Shown one piece after another: positions 31,905 through 42,659 of a stretch of 64,000 bases of DNA. The stretch comes from Ahrensia sp. (GTDB lineage: Bacteria > Pseudomonadota > Alphaproteobacteria > Rhizobiales > Rhizobiaceae): contig PAKZ01000035.1 in assembly GCA_002706335.1 (NCBI GenBank), positions 1-64,000 of the forward strand. The letters run 5' to 3'. Numbering within the stretch: position 1 is the first letter of the stretch; every line of letters begins with the position of its first letter. Under the pieces are notes generated by a model that saw only the letters and a list, made by a program, of their open reading frames with translations, did not search any database and had not been told where the DNA came from. The position numbers and the translations under genes are program-made.

Positions 31905-32603
31905 TTACCCGGAAGGGCCGTCGCCAACCTGCCGGGCAGTAATGCCGTCCGGCGTAACGATGGCATCCATCGGCACGTCATGCGGCTGCGGAAAGATCGT
32001 CGCGATCCGCGCGCACTCGTGCCCGACCCCTATCCTCAGCGGCATGGCCGCCATGCCCACAAGCGTCCGGTCGAAGACCCCGCCGCCATAACCCAGCCGA
32101 TAGCAGTCGGGATCGAACCCGACGACGGGAGCCAGCACGATGTCGGGAACGACCTCCCGCCCGCCGCTCGGAACCGGGATATTCCAGACGCCCTTCTCCA
32201 GCGCCTCTCCCTGCCGCCATGTCCGGAAGACGAGCGGCGTTGCTTTCGCGACGACGATCGGAAGCGCGGCTTCGCCTCCCTGCTCCCAGACCGTATGCAT
32301 CAGCGGTCGAAGATCCGGCTCACCTCGGAACGGCCAATAGAAGCTGACGACACGGCCGGAAAAATCGCCGACGAAACTGGCGACCCCGTCGCCGATTGCC
32401 CCGGACCACCGGTTCCTGTCATCGGCGGAGAAGGCGAGCCTCCTGGCAATCAGCCGCTCGCGGTCGGATTTGCGCCAGCGCGCGACGTCGCGCCGCTGTT
32501 CCTCATCGACGACAAAGAAACTGCCATCCTGCCCGTCGGCAAGCTCATGCGCCATGCAGGGCGGCGACGCAGAGGAATAAGGACTGTCTTCTCGGCTGGC
32601 CAT
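31905..32603 (-). CDS. 5-formyltetrahydrofolate cyclo-ligase family protein (copy 1)
   Basis: 232-residue protein of the 5-formyl-THF cyclo-ligase (methenyl-THF synthetase) family, which returns 5-formyl-THF to the active folate pool. VSFYWPFRGEPDLRPLM, VWNIPVP and the C-terminal nucleotide loop RLGYGGGVFDRTL support this. About 30 residues at the N-terminus, including ASPPCMAHEL, precede the usual family start and are shared with the second copy at 51934, so the two form a subfamily. It lies 63 bp downstream of yacG. Confidence 0.85.
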   Translation of the reverse strand: MASREDSPYSSASPPCMAHELADGQDGSFFVVDEEQRRDVARWRKSDRERLIARRLAFSADDRNRWSGAIGDGVASFVGDFSGRVVSFYWPFRGEPDLRPLMHTVWEQGGEAALPIVVAKATPLVFRTWRQGEALEKGVWNIPVPSGGREVVPDIVLAPVVGFDPDCYRLGYGGGVFDRTLVGMAAMPLRIGVGHECARIATIFPQPHDVPMDAIVTPDGITARQVGDGPSG

Positions 32604-32666
32604 GCGTTCCTCCCGTCAGCATCCTAACCGTTTCGCAGGAGGCGCCGCTACCGGTTTCTGCACCGG

Positions 32667-32849
32667 CTATTCGTCGTCGAGATTGTCCTCGGCCTCGGTC
32701 ACCGGAATGGCGTAGCTGCCGGAAAGCCAGCGGTTGAGATCGATGTCCTTGCAGCGCTGCGAGCAGAAGGGATAGGTCTCGCGCTTCGCCTCCTTGCCGC
32801 ATTCCGGGCATTTGCGCTTCGGCCTGAGCGGTTCGATTTTCGCGCTCAT
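32667..32849 (-). CDS. yacG: Zinc-binding protein YacG (DNA gyrase inhibitor)
   Basis: 60-residue treble-clef zinc protein. The CPECGKEA and [23 protein letters not shown] segments give the four zinc cysteines (CxxC...CxxxC). E. coli YacG binds GyrB and inhibits gyrase. It follows maf after 7 bp, an arrangement common in alphaproteobacteria. Confidence 0.94.
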   Translation of the reverse strand: MSAKIEPLRPKRKCPECGKEAKRETYPFCSQRCKDIDLNRWLSGSYAIPVTEAEDNLDDE

Positions 32850-32856
32850 CTACCGG

Positions 32857-33483
32857 TCAAGCTCCCGCCTGAAGCCAGTTCAGGTGAACCTTGTAGCCCT
32901 CGCCGCCAAGCAGCGAGACGGTCTCGTAGAGGGGCAGTCCGACGACATTTGTGTAGGAGCCGACGAGACGCACGACAAAGGTGCCGGCAAGCCCCTGGAT
33001 GGCGTAGCCGCCGGCCTTGTCGCGCCATTCGCCCGAGGCGAGATAGGCTTCCCGCTCCTCCGCGGTAACACGCTTGAAGCGCACACGCGTTTCGGCGATC
33101 TTCTGACGTATCTTGCCCTTCGGCGTGATCAGGCAGAGCCCGGTATAGACCTTGTGGTTGCGTCCGGACAGAAGCCGCAGACACTGCGCCGCCTCATCGT
33201 GAACCTCCGCCTTGGGGAGGATCAGCCGCCCGACCGAAACCACCGTGTCGGCGGCCAGAACGAAGGCGTCATGATGGCTTTCGTTATCGCGCAGATGCCC
33301 CCACGCCTTCTCCGCTTTCTCACGGCTCAGCCGTCGGGCCAAAGAGCGCGGATGCTCGGATTTCTGGGGCGTTTCGTCGATATTGGTCGGGAAAAGCCGG
33401 TCCGGCTCTATGCCGGCCTGTTCGAGCAGTTCGACGCGCCGCGGCGACCCCGATGCCAGCACAAGTTTCTGGTATTCGCTCAT
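32857..33483 (-). CDS. maf: Maf-like nucleotide pyrophosphatase
   Basis: Maf/HAM1-type pyrophosphatase of 208 residues that hydrolyses non-canonical or modified nucleoside triphosphates. It has [19 protein letters not shown] at the N-terminus, [11 protein letters not shown] with the catalytic Asp, [30 protein letters not shown] (in parts) and the family C-terminus. It lies between infA and yacG on the minus strand. Confidence 0.94.
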   Translation of the reverse strand: MSEYQKLVLASGSPRRVELLEQAGIEPDRLFPTNIDETPQKSEHPRSLARRLSREKAEKAWGHLRDNESHHDAFVLAADTVVSVGRLILPKAEVHDEAAQCLRLLSGRNHKVYTGLCLITPKGKIRQKIAETRVRFKRVTAEEREAYLASGEWRDKAGGYAIQGLAGTFVVRLVGSYTNVVGLPLYETVSLLGGEGYKVHLNWLQAGA

Positions 33484-33543
33484 GGTCGCCTGAAACTCTG
33501 TCTCGCGGAGATGCCCCGGGACACTTCGTCCCTGCGCGAAGAA

Positions 33544-33762
33544 CTATTTGAAACGGTAGGTGATGCGACCCTTGGTAAGGTCGTAGGGAGTCATTTCGAC
33601 AAGAACCTTGTCGCCGGCCAGAACCCGGATGCGGTTCTTGCGCATTTTGCCGGCGGTATGGGCAATAATTTCGTGTTCATTTTCCAGTTTCACCCGGAAC
33701 GTGGCGTTCGGCAGCAATTCCGTCACCACACCGGGGAATTCAAGGACTTCTTCTTTCGCCAT
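33544..33762 (-). CDS. infA: Translation initiation factor IF-1
   Basis: 72-residue single OB-fold protein that binds the 30S A site. The sequence from [20 protein letters not shown] through [20 protein letters not shown] to [12 protein letters not shown] is nearly canonical. The ATG at 33762 is preceded by a purine-rich GGAAGAAAAGAGA; an in-frame codon 24 bases earlier is not the start. Confidence 0.97.
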   Translation of the reverse strand: MAKEEVLEFPGVVTELLPNATFRVKLENEHEIIAHTAGKMRKNRIRVLAGDKVLVEMTPYDLTKGRITYRFK

Positions 33763-33782
33763 TCGGTCTCTTTTCTTCCAAT

Positions 33783-33811
33783 GCAAAAAGGCTGCCTTTT
33801 GGGCGCAGCCT
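33783..33811 (-). terminator. Intrinsic terminator or attenuator in the infA leader
   Basis: On the minus strand AGGCTGC and GCAGCCT form a 7-bp stem with a 9-nt loop, followed by TTTTTGC. It lies 70 bp after the caspase-like gene and its U tract ends about 20 bp before the infA start codon. It should stop transcripts from the caspase-like gene; because there is almost no room for an infA promoter after it, it may also act inside the infA leader. Confidence 0.65.
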
Positions 33812-33881
33812 GTTGTTCCGGCATCTCATATAGTGTCAGTCGCCGACCGACAACACCCTTGTACCGATTCGCCCCCGAATA

Positions 33882-36098
33882 TCAGGGACTGGCGGCGGCC
33901 TTGACGAAGACGATGTCTCCGCCGTCATGGCCGGATTTCTCGATCGCCCGGTATTGCGGTTCCTGGGCGGAGCGGCCGACGACCATCGGGAGAATGAAGT
34001 CGTTAAAGAGTTCGCGCGCTGAAAACGCATCCTCAGGGAATTCCGAAAGACCTGTCAGCAAAGCGCGGGCGAAAACCGAATGGCCGCCACCCCCATTGTC
34101 GGCGACCGGGGTATCGTTGCCCGATGTGATGAGAATGCGCGACTTGCGGTCCGAAAGACGCTGAAGCGCCAGCATCCGGTCGTCGTCCATAGCTCCGGCA
34201 GGACCGTCGGCTCCGCGCAGCAATTGGCCGGAATAACAGCTGTCGGAAATGACCAGCACATTGCCGGCCTTGATCCGCGACAGGTCCTTGGAGAGCAGAT
34301 CCGGGTCGTAATAGGACGGCGGATAACCGTAACGCGCGTTTACGGGTACCCAGAAGGCCGCGCCGGTGGCCTGCTCGTAGATACCGTGGCCGGCATAGTA
34401 GATCAGCACGCTGTCCGCCTCGCCGGCAAACTCGCTGACCCGGTAAAGGAGATCCGCCATTTGCGCCGCGCTCGGATCCTTGAGGACCAGGGGTATCGTC
34501 CGGCCGTCGAATGTCGCTTCGGTGACATAGCCGTATCGCGTTGTCAGCAATTCGGCGAGCGCATCGACGTCTGCGAAAGGCGTCTCGAGGCGCGCCAACT
34601 GGGAGCCCTCCCCGTAATTCTGGTTGGCGATCAACACTGCGTAGCGCGCGCCCGTTCCGGCCAACGCCTCGCGGTCGCCCTCGTAGACGATCTCGATTTC
34701 CGCCGAGTGCAGGACTTCGTCATTGGTCAGCGCCGAGATCTGGATCTTGTTCGGCCCGGGCACCAGCTTGACCGGCAGCGCGAATGCGCCGTCCGGCGTC
34801 AGCCATGCCTGCTTGCCCCCAACCGTAACGATCATCGTCTTTTCCGGCCATTCGACATAGCCGCGAACCTCGACCTCCGGGGCCTTCTTCGGTTCGGCTG
34901 AACGGGTGGGCGCGGGATTGGTGATCTTGATCGCCTCGCCACGCAAACCCCGCGGCGGCCGCTGCTCGGCAATTATCGCGATCGAAGGGTCGGTTGTTTC
35001 GAAGATATAGCGACGGTTCGCATCGCGGCTCTCGGCGTCGTCATCGGCCGCGAGCGACACGGTTTCGACCCGCCGTGCGAGGTCGGGTACGGTTGCCTTG
35101 CCGTTGGCGAGCATCGCCAGCGCCAGCTTGTAGGAGAAGATGCCGTAGGTCTTGCCGTCCTTGGCGCCACGCGGAAGCCGCATCTCGAAAGCGGGATCTG
35201 AGCGCCCGGCCGCGTAGAACGTCGTCAGCCCGCCATGCCGCGGCATAAGTCGCGTGTCTTCGGGAAAGACGATGTCCTCGTAAGCGCTTTCCGGAGTGAA
35301 CGGTATCTGCGTTTCCGTCCAAAGCCGTGCCGGATCGTTTTGCGCCTGCCGCGCCTGAAGGTCGGTTCCCGCCACGTGCCGGGAATCCAGGATGACGATG
35401 ACATTGGCCAGCCGGTTGCGGAAATGCGTTATCATTTCAGACAGGGCAGACGAGGAGATCACCTGCGCCTGCCCCTGCGCGATCTGGTTCAACGCAAGGA
35501 AAGGCCCGGAATCGGCCAGCCGCGCAAGATCGGGCGCGCCCGGATTGTCGTCCGAAAACGCCGCCAGCGGAGCAGCTTTCTCACCGCGTTCGAAGGGCGC
35601 CGTACCGTCCGTGCCATAAGCCAGTTCGGAGGCTTCGAATGTCCAGCCCGAGAAATGGAGGATAAATGTATCCTCGCATCCGATCCTCTCCAGCAAGGCG
35701 AGCGCCGCCCGGGCAATTCCCTCGCGGCTGGCTTCCGCACCCGCCAGTGCAACGATATTCTCGTCCCTCGCGCCTCCCGCGACAAGCGCCGAGCGGATTA
35801 GTGCGATATCGTTGAGCGGGCCGGTCAGACGGTAATCCTCACCCGGTCCGATCTGGTCAGCGGCGATCAGCAGCGCATGGGTGTGGCGCGGCTTGGCGAA
35901 ATCGCAACTTGGCGCTGCGCCGGTCGGGGCATCGAAGAGGAACTGCGCGATACCGGGAAAGGCGGCGAGAAACCGGTCGCGATAATCTTCCGGCGCGACC
36001 GCCTTCTCCACGGCTACGGGGACCGCTCCCGCCAGCGTTGGCGATGCTCCACAAAACAGCACAGCCGCACAGATTAATGCCCTGAACATGGCCTTCAC
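33882..36098 (-). CDS. Periplasmic caspase-family protein with a degenerate first caspase domain
   Basis: 738-residue protein with a Sec signal (about residues 1-24). The C-terminal half (about 485-735) is a complete C14 caspase/metacaspase fold with catalytic His571 in YYAGHGIYE and Cys621 in ISDSCYSGQLLRG, plus GGHSVFARALLTGL. The N-terminal region (about 70-375) has the same layout but Trp152 (FSGW) replaces the His and Arg240 (LDSRHVAG) replaces the Cys, with GIFSYKLALAML matching the C-terminal helix. A beta-rich linker domain (about 405-475) lies between. The GTG start at 36098 is used; an ATG 9 bases later is possible. It sits between UPF0262 and infA. Substrate and role are unknown. 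Confidence 0.88.
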   Translation of the reverse strand: MKAMFRALICAAVLFCGASPTLAGAVPVAVEKAVAPEDYRDRFLAAFPGIAQFLFDAPTGAAPSCDFAKPRHTHALLIAADQIGPGEDYRLTGPLNDIALIRSALVAGGARDENIVALAGAEASREGIARAALALLERIGCEDTFILHFSGWTFEASELAYGTDGTAPFERGEKAAPLAAFSDDNPGAPDLARLADSGPFLALNQIAQGQAQVISSSALSEMITHFRNRLANVIVILDSRHVAGTDLQARQAQNDPARLWTETQIPFTPESAYEDIVFPEDTRLMPRHGGLTTFYAAGRSDPAFEMRLPRGAKDGKTYGIFSYKLALAMLANGKATVPDLARRVETVSLAADDDAESRDANRRYIFETTDPSIAIIAEQRPPRGLRGEAIKITNPAPTRSAEPKKAPEVEVRGYVEWPEKTMIVTVGGKQAWLTPDGAFALPVKLVPGPNKIQISALTNDEVLHSAEIEIVYEGDREALAGTGARYAVLIANQNYGEGSQLARLETPFADVDALAELLTTRYGYVTEATFDGRTIPLVLKDPSAAQMADLLYRVSEFAGEADSVLIYYAGHGIYEQATGAAFWVPVNARYGYPPSYYDPDLLSKDLSRIKAGNVLVISDSCYSGQLLRGADGPAGAMDDDRMLALQRLSDRKSRILITSGNDTPVADNGGGGHSVFARALLTGLSEFPEDAFSARELFNDFILPMVVGRSAQEPQYRAIEKSGHDGGDIVFVKAAASP

Positions 36099-36200
36099 CC
36101 CCGCAATTTCTCACGCCCCGGGCGCATTGTGTCGCGGAATTCGACCGATTCAAGGCCTTGATAGGGCGCTCTCTTGACGAGTGAAGTGCTACAGACGGCC

Positions 36201-36692
36201 TCAGCCGCGCCAGTGCAGCACGCAGGCCAGCGTAAAGAGACGCCTCGCGGTGTCGAAATCCATCGCCAGCTTGCCCGCCAGCCTGTCCATCAATGTCTGC
36301 GAGCCGTCATTGTGAACGCCGCGCCGCGCCATGTCGATCGTTTCGATCTGCCCCGGCGTCGACATCTTGATCGCCTCGTAATAGCTGTCGCAGATCATGT
36401 AGTAGTCCTTGATGATCCGGCGGAACGGCCCGAGCGAAAGGATATGCGTGGCGACTTTTTCGTCGGTCTTGCGCGTCACGTCGAAGACGAGGCGTCCGTC
36501 GGCGATGGAGAGCGACAGCTTGTAAGGCCCGCCTGTCTCGTCGCCGACGACCCGGAACCTGTTTTCTTCCAGCAGATCAAAAATCGCAACCGCGCGCTCA
36601 TGCTCGACGTCCGGCGTCGAGCGGCCGATCGACTCATCGAGGACGACATCGACCAGTCGCGCATCGGGTCCGAATGTTTCCTCGTCTCCCAT
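36201..36692 (-). CDS. UPF0262 family protein
   Basis: 163-residue cytoplasmic protein of the UPF0262 family, seen next to hisD and murA in many rhizobia. Family-like segments are [22 protein letters not shown] (in parts), [24 protein letters not shown] and [16 protein letters not shown]. The function is unknown. It starts 14 bp after the hisD stop. Confidence 0.9.
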   Translation of the reverse strand: MGDEETFGPDARLVDVVLDESIGRSTPDVEHERAVAIFDLLEENRFRVVGDETGGPYKLSLSIADGRLVFDVTRKTDEKVATHILSLGPFRRIIKDYYMICDSYYEAIKMSTPGQIETIDMARRGVHNDGSQTLMDRLAGKLAMDFDTARRLFTLACVLHWRG

Positions 36693-36706
36693 CGCCGGAC
36701 GCCAAC

Positions 36707-38005
<1,299 letters not shown>

Positions 38006-38022
38006 GTCTGGTCTCCGCCGGA

Positions 38023-38463
38023 TTAGTTTGCGGGATGGCGCGGCTTGAAGCGCGTTTCCCAGGCAGCACCCAGGTCTTCCATCTGCGCCTCCACGCACTC
38101 GACTTCGAGATGGATCAGCGGCCCGTCCGCGAAGACCAGTTCGATCCGGCCGGCGGGCGCATCGGTTTCCTCGAAGCGGATCGCCAGCAGCGAAAGAACC
38201 TCGTCGCCGTCGCGCCGGATATCTTTCGTGCGCACATTCTGCACCCGCGCAAAGGAGAGAACCGCTTGGCGGCGCTCGTAATTCTTCCCCGAGCGCGCGG
38301 TATTATCCACCTGATCCCAGGCGAACCGGTTGATCATGAGCGTGAAGCGCTTTTCGCGGGACCGATAGTCGATCGCTTCGGACTTCGTCACGGCGTCCTG
38401 CACCTGCGCCGAAATGACGGCGAGGTCTTCCGCATCCAGGGCCATGAGTTTCAGCCGATCCAT
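38023..38463 (-). CDS. DUF2948 family protein
   Basis: 146-residue protein of the DUF2948 family, regularly found between murA and hisD in alphaproteobacteria. Seen are LKLMALDAEDLAVISAQVQDAV at the N-terminus, RFTLMINRFAWD, and a C-terminal end rich in charged residues. The ATG at 38463 has GAGGA close upstream. Function unknown; the conserved position suggests co-expression with murA and hisD. Confidence 0.9.
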   Translation of the reverse strand: MDRLKLMALDAEDLAVISAQVQDAVTKSEAIDYRSREKRFTLMINRFAWDQVDNTARSGKNYERRQAVLSFARVQNVRTKDIRRDGDEVLSLLAIRFEETDAPAGRIELVFADGPLIHLEVECVEAQMEDLGAAWETRFKPRHPAN

Positions 38464-38590
38464 CGTCCTCGAGTCCAGAAAAAGGGGCGGCGCGCACCGC
38501 CGATTTTCTGTGCTGATACGGCTTTCCATGCTGCAACGCAACCGGACCGAAGGGCGGGATCGACCTTGCGGCGGCGATCCCGTCCTGATG

Positions 38591-39880
38591 TCAGGTGGAA
38601 ACGCGTTCGATATCCGCGCCGCAGGCTTGCAGCTTGGCTTCCAGCCGTTCGAAACCGCGATCAAGATGATAGACGCGATTGACCGTCGTCTGGCCTTCGG
38701 CGGCCAGTCCGGCAATCACGAGCGATACCGAGGCGCGCAGATCGGTCGCCATGACCGGTGCGCCCTTCAGCACCGGCACGCCCGTAACCGTCGCCGTCTG
38801 TCCGTTGAGCGAGATGTCCGCCCCGAGCCGTGCCAACTCCTGTACATGCATGAAGCGGTTCTCGAAGATGGTCTCGGTGATGTGAGACGTGCCGCTCGCC
38901 CGCGTCATCAGCCCCATAAGCTGCGCCTGAAGGTCGGTCGGGAAGCCCGGATAGGGATCCGTGCGCACATCGACCGGCATCAGCCCGTTGCCGTTGCGAT
39001 AGACGCGGATACCGTCCTCGACATCGGTGATCTCGATGCCCGCGCCCCGCAAGACGTCAAGCGCGCTGTCAAGCAGGTCCGCCCTTGCGCCCTTCAGCAC
39101 CACATCGCCGCCCGTCATGCCGACGGCCATCGCATAGGTGCCGGTCTCGATACGGTCGGGAATGACGCGATGCCGCGCGCCGGAAAGCGAGGTGACGCCG
39201 GTGATGCGGATTTCCTCCGAGCCAGCGCCCTCGATCTTCGCGCCCATCGCGTTCAGGCAATCGGCCAGGTTGACGACCTCGGGTTCGCGAGCCGGGTTGC
39301 GCAGGATCGTGTCGCCCTTGGCGAGCGACGCCGCCATCAGCGCCACATGCGTCGCGCCGACCGAGACTTTCGGGAATCGGTATTCCGTGCCGACGAGCCC
39401 GTCCTTCGCGATCGCATGGACATAGCCGTTCTCGATTTCGATATCCGCGCCAAGCGCTTCCAGCGAATGAATGAACAGATCGACCGGCCGCGTACCAATG
39501 GCGCAACCGCCCGGCAGCGAGACGCGCGCCTCACCCATGCGCGCAAGAAGAGGCCCGATCACCCAGAAGCTCGCCCGCATTTTCGAGACAAGTTCGTAAG
39601 GCGCGGTGATGTCGACGATGTTGCGCGCCGTGAAATGCACCGTGCGCGCATAGTCCGACGCCTCGGCTTGCCGGCGGCCGGTCACCGAATAGTCGACCCC
39701 GTGATTGGAGAGGATGCGGATCAGCGACTCGACATCGGCCAGATGCGGCACGTTTTCCAGCGTCAGCGTGTCGTCGGTAAGCAGGCTGGCGATCATTAGC
39801 GGCAAGCTTGCATTCTTCGCGCCGGAAATCGGAATGACGCCGTTAAGCGCATTGCCTCCGGTAACCCTGATCTGGTCCAT
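38591..39880 (-). CDS. murA: UDP-N-acetylglucosamine 1-carboxyvinyltransferase
   Basis: First committed enzyme of peptidoglycan synthesis; transfers enolpyruvate from PEP to UDP-GlcNAc and is the fosfomycin target. The 429-residue protein has the N-terminal [17 protein letters not shown], the active-site Cys126 in [15 protein letters not shown], and [16 protein letters not shown] at the end. The reactive Cys is present, so it should be fosfomycin-sensitive by this criterion. Confidence 0.97.
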   Translation of the reverse strand: MDQIRVTGGNALNGVIPISGAKNASLPLMIASLLTDDTLTLENVPHLADVESLIRILSNHGVDYSVTGRRQAEASDYARTVHFTARNIVDITAPYELVSKMRASFWVIGPLLARMGEARVSLPGGCAIGTRPVDLFIHSLEALGADIEIENGYVHAIAKDGLVGTEYRFPKVSVGATHVALMAASLAKGDTILRNPAREPEVVNLADCLNAMGAKIEGAGSEEIRITGVTSLSGARHRVIPDRIETGTYAMAVGMTGGDVVLKGARADLLDSALDVLRGAGIEITDVEDGIRVYRNGNGLMPVDVRTDPYPGFPTDLQAQLMGLMTRASGTSHITETIFENRFMHVQELARLGADISLNGQTATVTGVPVLKGAPVMATDLRASVSLVIAGLAAEGQTTVNRVYHLDRGFERLEAKLQACGADIERVST

Positions 39881-39997
39881 GAACTGTTCCCAATCCCCTC
39901 GAGAGACCCGCCATCCCGGGCGGGAGCGGCGTTACGGCCGAAATTGCGGTCCCGGGCGTTTAGCGCATCGTCATGGCTGCTTCAAGGCGGCGGGCCG

Positions 39998-40762
39998 TCA
40001 GGTTGCCGGACGCTCGGCCCAGCCGGCGAAGGTGCGCTCCAGATAGACGACAGCGTAATAGAGAATAATGCCCAATACGGCGAGCGCAATCAGCACCGCG
40101 AACATCAGCGGATAGTTCGAATTCGTTTGTGCCGACAGGAACAGCGCGCCCAACCCCCGCCCGTGCGGCGAGACGATCTCGACCAGGTTCGTACCGATGA
40201 AGGCCAGCGTCACCGCCACCTTCAACGCGCCGAAGAACTCCGGCAACGTCTTCGGCAGCGCGATCTTGGTGAAGATCGTGTAGCGCGACGCACCGAGCGA
40301 GCGCAGGATGTCCCGATATTCCGGCTCCAAGGTCGACAGACCGATACCCACCGAAACGGCGATCGGAAAGAACGAAATCATGAACGCCATCATCACAGTG
40401 TTAAAATTGTGCTGCCCGATGAACAGCAGCGCCAGCACCGGCACAAGCGTCGCTTTGGGAATGGCGTTGAAGCCAACCAGCAGCGGATAAAGCGCATCGC
40501 GCGCGATCCGCGAAAAGCCCATGATCATACCAAGCAGAGTGCCGAACAGCACTGCAATCATCAGGCCGGCCACGGTGCGCCACAGCGTCTGCCAGCTTCC
40601 GATCAGGAACAGGTTCCAGAACTTGGAATAGGCCTTCGGCAGATCCGACGGCGACGCCATGACATAGTCCGGCCAGCCATTGGCCCAGACCAGCAGCTCC
40701 CACAGGATCAGGAAGACGACGATGGCGGCTAACGGTACGCCGATTTTTTGGAACAAGTTCAT
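39998..40762 (-). CDS. ABC transporter permease (SsuC/TauC/ThiX type)
   Basis: 254-residue inner-membrane permease with about six helices. The EAA loop that contacts the ATPase reads LEPEYRDILRSLGASRYTIFTKIALPKTLP. The ATG at 40762 overlaps the ATPase stop codon as ATGA. Third and last gene of an importer operon with the genes at 40759 and 41605. Confidence 0.93.
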   Translation of the reverse strand: MNLFQKIGVPLAAIVVFLILWELLVWANGWPDYVMASPSDLPKAYSKFWNLFLIGSWQTLWRTVAGLMIAVLFGTLLGMIMGFSRIARDALYPLLVGFNAIPKATLVPVLALLFIGQHNFNTVMMAFMISFFPIAVSVGIGLSTLEPEYRDILRSLGASRYTIFTKIALPKTLPEFFGALKVAVTLAFIGTNLVEIVSPHGRGLGALFLSAQTNSNYPLMFAVLIALAVLGIILYYAVVYLERTFAGWAERPAT

Positions 40763-41553
40763 TCGGCCGCCTCCGGCACACGCCCCTGCGCTATCTGGAT
40801 CTGCTCACGCAGCGTGTGCAGCATGTCGGAGCATTCCGGTGTGTAGAGCCCGTCGATGACCCGCTCGCCGGGATATTTGACGTCGAGAATGAACTGCGTC
40901 GTTGCCGGCCGACCCGACAGCACAATCACCTGGTCGCCAAGAAAAACGCTTTCTCGCAGGTCGTGTGTGATCAGCACGCAGGTAAACGGCTCCTTCTCGC
41001 GAAGATCATGCATCGTCTGCCAGAGATCCTCGCGAGTGAACGCGTCGAGAGCGCCGAACGGTTCGTCCATGATCAGCACATCCGGCTTGTGCACGATCGC
41101 CCGGCACAGCGACGCGCGCTGACGCATGCCGCCGGATAACTCGGAAGGCCGCTTGTTCTCGAATCCCGACAGGCCTACCAGCGCCAGCAACTCGAGCGCC
41201 CGCGCCTCGCGATCCTTCTTCGGCATTGACGGCGCAACGATCTCCAGCGGCAGGATGACGTTCTGCAGGATCGTGCGCCATTCCAGCAGCACCGGGTTCT
41301 GGAACGCCATGCCGACGGTCTTGCGCGGCCCCTTGACCAGTTCGCCATGCAGCCAGACCTCGCCCTTATCCGGCTTCATCAGGCCGGCGACCAGCCGCGT
41401 CAACGTGGATTTGCCACAACCCGACGGGCCGACAACCGCGCAGAATTCTCCTTCCGGCACCGTGACATCGAGATTTTCCAGGACCGGCAACGGGCCGTGC
41501 GGCGTCTTGTAGGCGTGCGTCACGCCCTTGATTTCGATGAGATTGCTGGTCAC
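40759..41553 (-). CDS. ABC transporter ATP-binding protein (SsuB/TauB/ThiZ type)
   Basis: 264-residue ATPase with Walker A VGPSGCGKSTLTRL, signature LSGGMRQRASLCRAIV, Walker B VLIMDEPFGALD and the switch His in LITHDLRES. The GTG at 41553 is the start (GTGACCAGC). It lies downstream of the substrate-binding protein gene, separated from it by a strong hairpin, and is coupled to the permease gene. Confidence 0.94.
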   Translation of the reverse strand: MTSNLIEIKGVTHAYKTPHGPLPVLENLDVTVPEGEFCAVVGPSGCGKSTLTRLVAGLMKPDKGEVWLHGELVKGPRKTVGMAFQNPVLLEWRTILQNVILPLEIVAPSMPKKDREARALELLALVGLSGFENKRPSELSGGMRQRASLCRAIVHKPDVLIMDEPFGALDAFTREDLWQTMHDLREKEPFTCVLITHDLRESVFLGDQVIVLSGRPATTQFILDVKYPGERVIDGLYTPECSDMLHTLREQIQIAQGRVPEAAE

Positions 41554-41566
41554 CCGAGTCCCCAGG

Positions 41567-41598
41567 AAAAAGTCCGCCCGCCGGATTGGCGGGCGGAC
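41567..41598 (-). terminator. Intra-operon terminator/attenuator hairpin
   Basis: Just after the substrate-binding protein stop codon, minus-strand GTCCGCCCGCC and GGCGGGCGGAC form a perfect 11-bp stem with a 5-nt loop, followed by five U. This is a strong intrinsic terminator located between the first and second genes of the importer operon, so it probably reduces read-through and gives an excess of binding protein over ATPase and permease. Confidence 0.75.
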
Positions 41599-41604
41599 GA
41601 AGCA

Positions 41605-42609
41605 TTACTGCAGCATGAAAGGCTCTTCCGGCAGATACGAACTGTCGAAATAGAGCGATGCGTCCGGTTCGTTGACGAATTCGTAGACCGACTTGGTCTG
41701 TTCGATCGACTTCGCCATGCGGTCGACGTCGATGCCGCCGAAACCGTTCGCCTTGACCCAGTCGGTCAGGACATTGTCCTTGATCGAGAGCGACAGGCGC
41801 TCGACCTCCAGCGCCTCGTCGGCGGCCGGGTTGCGCGACATAAGCGGCTTCACGGCAGCGGCCGGATCGGCGATGGCGTCCTTCCAGCCCATGGCGACGG
41901 CCTTGACGAAGCCCTTTACCAGCTCCGGGTTCTCCGCAGCGTAATCTGTGTTGACCAGGATTGCGTTGCCGTAAAGCGACACGCCGTAATCCGACATCAG
42001 CAACACGGTCTGGTCTTCCATCGCGACGCCGAGGCGCATGACGTTGAGCGTCGAGGTGAACGAATAGCCGGTCACGGCCGCCACTTTGCCTTCGGCGAGC
42101 ATCGGCTCGCGGGTCGGAAAGCCCACAGGCTCTACGGTGATCTTGGACATGTCGAGATCGTTCTCGGCGGCGAAGATCGGGAACTGCGCCCACGCGCCAT
42201 CCGGCGGCGGCGCGCCCAGCACCTTGCCTTCAAGGTCTTTCGGCGTCTCAATGCCCATATCCTTGCGGCCGACCACGGCGAACGGCGGCTTGTCGTAGAT
42301 CATCATGATTGCCGTGACCGGAGCGCCCGGGTTCTGGTCGAGGAAGCGCATCAGCGAATTGATGTCGGCGAGGCCGAACGGGAACGCACCGGTGGCGACT
42401 TTCGGAATGGCGTCGAGCGAGCCCTTGCCCTCGGTGATCTCCACGGCGAGTCCTTCATCGCCGAAATAGCCCTTGTCGATGGCGATGAGATAGGGCGCCG
42501 CCGGCCCCTCGAATTTCCAGTCAAGCGCGAATGGAGCCTTCTCCTGCGCTCCGGCCTGCGAAACGGCGGCTGCGAGCAGAGCAGCCGCGATGAACATCTT
42601 CTTGAACAC
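41605..42609 (-). CDS. ABC transporter substrate-binding protein (NMT1/THI5-like)
   Basis: 334-residue periplasmic binding protein with a Sec signal (MFIAAALLAAAVSQAGAQ). The mature part begins LDWKFEGPAAPYLIAIDKGYF, the entry typical of NMT1/THI5-like and SsuA/TauA proteins, and has YGNAILVNTDYAAENPELV. I start it at GTG 42609 with AGGGAGATCGAC upstream. The ligand cannot be told from sequence; a pyrimidine or thiamine precursor, riboflavin, or an alkanesulfonate are all possible. Confidence 0.9.
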   Translation of the reverse strand: MFKKMFIAAALLAAAVSQAGAQEKAPFALDWKFEGPAAPYLIAIDKGYFGDEGLAVEITEGKGSLDAIPKVATGAFPFGLADINSLMRFLDQNPGAPVTAIMMIYDKPPFAVVGRKDMGIETPKDLEGKVLGAPPPDGAWAQFPIFAAENDLDMSKITVEPVGFPTREPMLAEGKVAAVTGYSFTSTLNVMRLGVAMEDQTVLLMSDYGVSLYGNAILVNTDYAAENPELVKGFVKAVAMGWKDAIADPAAAVKPLMSRNPAADEALEVERLSLSIKDNVLTDWVKANGFGGIDVDRMAKSIEQTKSVYEFVNEPDASLYFDSSYLPEEPFMLQ

Positions 42610-42659
42610 GTCGATCTCCCTTGCACCGTAATTGATGCTGCGGCGCACATCGAAACGCA

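Noticed and set aside
32604-32666. 6S RNA, often located beside the 5-formyl-THF cyclo-ligase gene (ygfA)
   Set aside because: The upstream gap is 63 bp, too short for 6S RNA, and the region beside the second copy (51705-51933) shows no long 6S-like hairpin by eye.
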